30,878 bases of DNA, from assembly GCA_003427395.1 (NCBI GenBank), contig BFEA01000127.1:1345359-1376236 (forward strand), in the 5' to 3' direction. Both the position numbers and the translations under genes were made by a program. This stretch comes from Chara braunii (lineage: Eukaryota; Streptophyta; Charophyceae; Charales; Characeae). The notes beneath the pieces were generated by a model. It saw nothing but the letters and a program-made list of their open reading frames with translations. It had not been told where the DNA came from and made no database searches. Of this stretch, positions 28,911-30,878 are shown one piece after another. The first letter of the stretch is position 1. Every line of letters starts with the position of its first letter.

Positions 28911-29877
28911 ATCAAATTATCAAAGAGTTTGAATAAGAAGGCGAGATCCAAGAGGCAATCAGTCTACAACAAATGTCTTTGACATATGTATCTCCCCGCA
29001 ACTAATTACACAACCGATCAATGAACTGTCACATACGCAATAATTATGAACTCAACATTCTCAACATGACACAAAAAGTGACACTCAAGAGCGAAAAGAC
29101 AAACCATAGAAGAAGAATGGAAGAGACCACGGAGAAGAACTGGGAAAAACCAGAGCACTTGATGCACCAAAATGTGCCCAACGCACCAAACCCGCTTCCA
29201 AAAATCTTGAGATTTACAAGACACGGTGGGATCCTCCACCGACTGACCGGACGAACAACCACCAACTTCCACCTCACTCCAATTCCATCTTGCTCCAGTA
29301 CTGACTCAACCTACCAGTCCAGAACGAGTGGTGAGCCCTTGTCATCACTCTGCTCAGTCCTTGAAGCATGATGAGCCTCTTCGACACTGGATGAGCGACC
29401 AACAGTCTGTGCAGCATAGGAGCTGGGCAAAAGAGTGAGAGACAGAGGAGAAAGGTCACTAACATAGCGTGTAAGACAACGAGCAGACGCAGATAGTGAA
29501 GGAAGACAGAGGTGAGGCCGAAGACGGGGCAGGGTATGAGCACGAATTTCAAGAAGTGAAGACGGCGGGAAGCTGCAAAGACAGGATGATCAGCCGAGCT
29601 GCAGCAATTGACCCAAGTACAGTACCCTTCACACACCTCGATCCAACCGGATTGTGTGCAGCCAATGGAGTCCGACAAATAGATGACAAGAAAGACAAAG
29701 CGATGCAAGGAGGAGACAAATCACCGAGAAAGGGAAGGAGGCGAGCAAGAAGGGGGGTACGACGGGACAGGGCAGGCCCTTGCATGCTCTCGCATACCAA
29801 CACACACATTGCCGAACTCATGCGCAGAAAAGCAATCCGAATTGCATCAAACTTCTGCTATTGGTGAGGCCGACTCA
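28911..29877. other. No recognised gene
   Basis: It may include decayed LINE 3' sequence. The largest frames (29021-29371 plus, 29274-29708 minus) overlap each other and have no familiar motif. Confidence 0.4.
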
Positions 29878-29986
29878 AGGTATACTCACACTAGGCCCTC
29901 AAGATTGCGGTCTCGTAAAATCAGCGGCCACATTTGAGTCCATCTAAAAGAAGTACGCGTTTTCGAGGTTGTAGTGTGAATGTACT
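29878..29986. mobile_element. MITE with GGGCATACTCACA-type ends (copy 3)
   Basis: The ends AGGTATACTCACACTA (29878) and GTAGTGTGAATGTACT (29971-29986) are inverted. CTCA lies outside both (29874-29877 and 29987-29990), a possible 4-bp target-site duplication. The element is similar in size to the copies at 3787 and 6832. Confidence 0.55.
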
Positions 29987-29990
29987 CTCA

Positions 29991-30711
29991 GACTCTATCC
30001 CTAACATGCAAAGCGTAAAAATGAATGTTGCCTCCCCAGAGTTCAAACACCCCGAAGTTCGATTTTTGCACAATAGTTATGAGAGCAGCACAGTAAGAAA
30101 GTGCAATCACCACATGCCGCTTGCCTTTTCCAAGTCTCCAGTTCTAACTGCCCTTTGCTAATGTCCAGTGGGTGTTACGGACTTTGCCAGGGCTCGATCC
30201 CTGGTCTATCTTTTTGCTGTTTCGGCTGCATCCCGTTTTCGGCCTGGCACCCTTTTTCCAAACCCCTCCTTTGGTACCGTAGGATTTTGGACAACTGCCG
30301 CCATGCTGCAATTCGGGCGCCACTTTCAAATACCACATTTTTCAGTTCTGCCCTCGGGGCCTTTGCAGAAATGCCCCTGGTACCGTACGTGTCACCAGTA
30401 CTTATACTGGCTCCCCGTACGGTACGGGGGGCAGTCTCGTACCAGTTTTCTGCTGCTGTACTCGTACTCAGTGTGACTTGCTGTTTCGACATTCGGAATC
30501 CAAGACTTCGACTTTGTGCCTTGCCACTGTGTCTGCGTCCGACCCTCAGTCGTGTCGAGTAAGTGTGTGTGTGTGCTCTCACTCTCTCCCTCTCTCTCCT
30601 CTCCCTCGGCTCTCCCTCAGCCTCACGCCCGTCACAGTGGGCCTGATCTTATACACCTAGATTTACACCCCTTGGTAATTCCTACTCTGATGTCGCATCG
30701 AAGGGCTTCGC
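29991..30711. other. No recognised gene
   Basis: Contains several GGTACCGTA/GTACGGTAC words, including a short palindrome near 30415-30428, and a pyrimidine-rich tract (30580-30620). Overlapping frames on both strands are unrecognised. Confidence 0.4.
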
Positions 30712-30772
30712 TTAAACCACCAGTACTTCCTGAAGTCGTGCCCGTTACCAAGCCACAATTTTAGGAAACGTA
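30712..30772 (-). mobile_element. Truncated MITE, TTAA / ACCACCAGTAC family, 157-bp class
   Basis: It starts TTAAACCACCAGTACTTCC and matches 1474-1534 as far as 'ttttaggaaacgtac'. After that, unrelated G-rich sequence follows to the window end, so the other end of the element is missing. Confidence 0.8.
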
Positions 30773-30878
30773 CATGCCGGATCGGGGGAACTTGGGGTCG
30801 CGTTGAGGCGCGCGGGGGAACTTGGTATAGCACGGGATCGGGGTTGGGGGGGGGGAAATCGTGCGCACAGGAGAAAGG

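Noticed and set aside
30185-30212. tRNA-like T-arm sequence (GGGCTCGATCCCTGG)
   Set aside because: A box B resemblance only; no box A at proper distance and no cloverleaf could be drawn.
1-30878. CRISPR array or prokaryotic operon
   Set aside because: No regularly spaced direct repeats with unique spacers, no dense long open frames and no ribosome-binding-site pattern; content is clearly eukaryotic nuclear.

Overview
This window looks like repeat-dominated nuclear DNA from a streptophyte (green-plant lineage). Two sequences derived from U6 snRNA match the plant-type U6, including the 5' stem region, and the rest is decayed Ty3/gypsy, LINE and PIF/Harbinger coding DNA, MITEs, tRNA-like SINEs and long (TC)n arrays. 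A repeat-rich charophyte such as Chara would fit, but that is only a guess; the sequence does not name the species. I see no intact host protein gene, rRNA, functional tRNA or CRISPR array, and most open frames are short and cross repeats.

Layout. 1-1270 is assembly-damaged: an almost complete Nextera mate-pair junction adapter (1116-1151) sits between two segments that duplicate nearby sequence. 1451-2219 is a 769-bp imperfect palindrome; each arm holds a TTAA-flanked MITE and a tRNA-like SINE. 2204-3648 is a 1.4-kb element whose 1.3-kb core recurs at 20.88-22.16 kb. 3.7-10.6 kb is a dense field of small palindromic elements: about ten copies of a TTAA / ACCACCAGTAC family in several size classes, another MITE family with GGGCATACTCACA ends, an AT-rich foldback, a fully palindromic 244-bp element, and two U6 retropseudogenes bracketed by target-site duplications.

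10.6-12.9 kb holds small retroposed and tandem repeats. 13.2-14.1 kb is a PIF/Harbinger transposase relic whose deleted centre is replaced by a 41-bp inverted repeat. 15.4-16.85 kb looks like an LTR or promoter-bearing repeat. 17.9-20.9 kb is purine-rich, then pyrimidine-rich, low-complexity DNA containing 87-bp and 262-bp tandem repeats. 22.87-25.61 kb (minus strand) is a broken Ty3/gypsy gag-protease-RT. 28.0-28.9 kb (plus strand) is a broken LINE reverse transcriptase.

How it fits together. The LINE is the kind of machinery that could have mobilised the SINE-like and U6 copies, although it is far too decayed to do so now. The Harbinger relic could not have moved the TTAA elements, because that superfamily normally makes TWA duplications, so the driver of the most abundant family here is not in the window. 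The TTAA / ACCACCAGTAC family is the best candidate for something not yet described.
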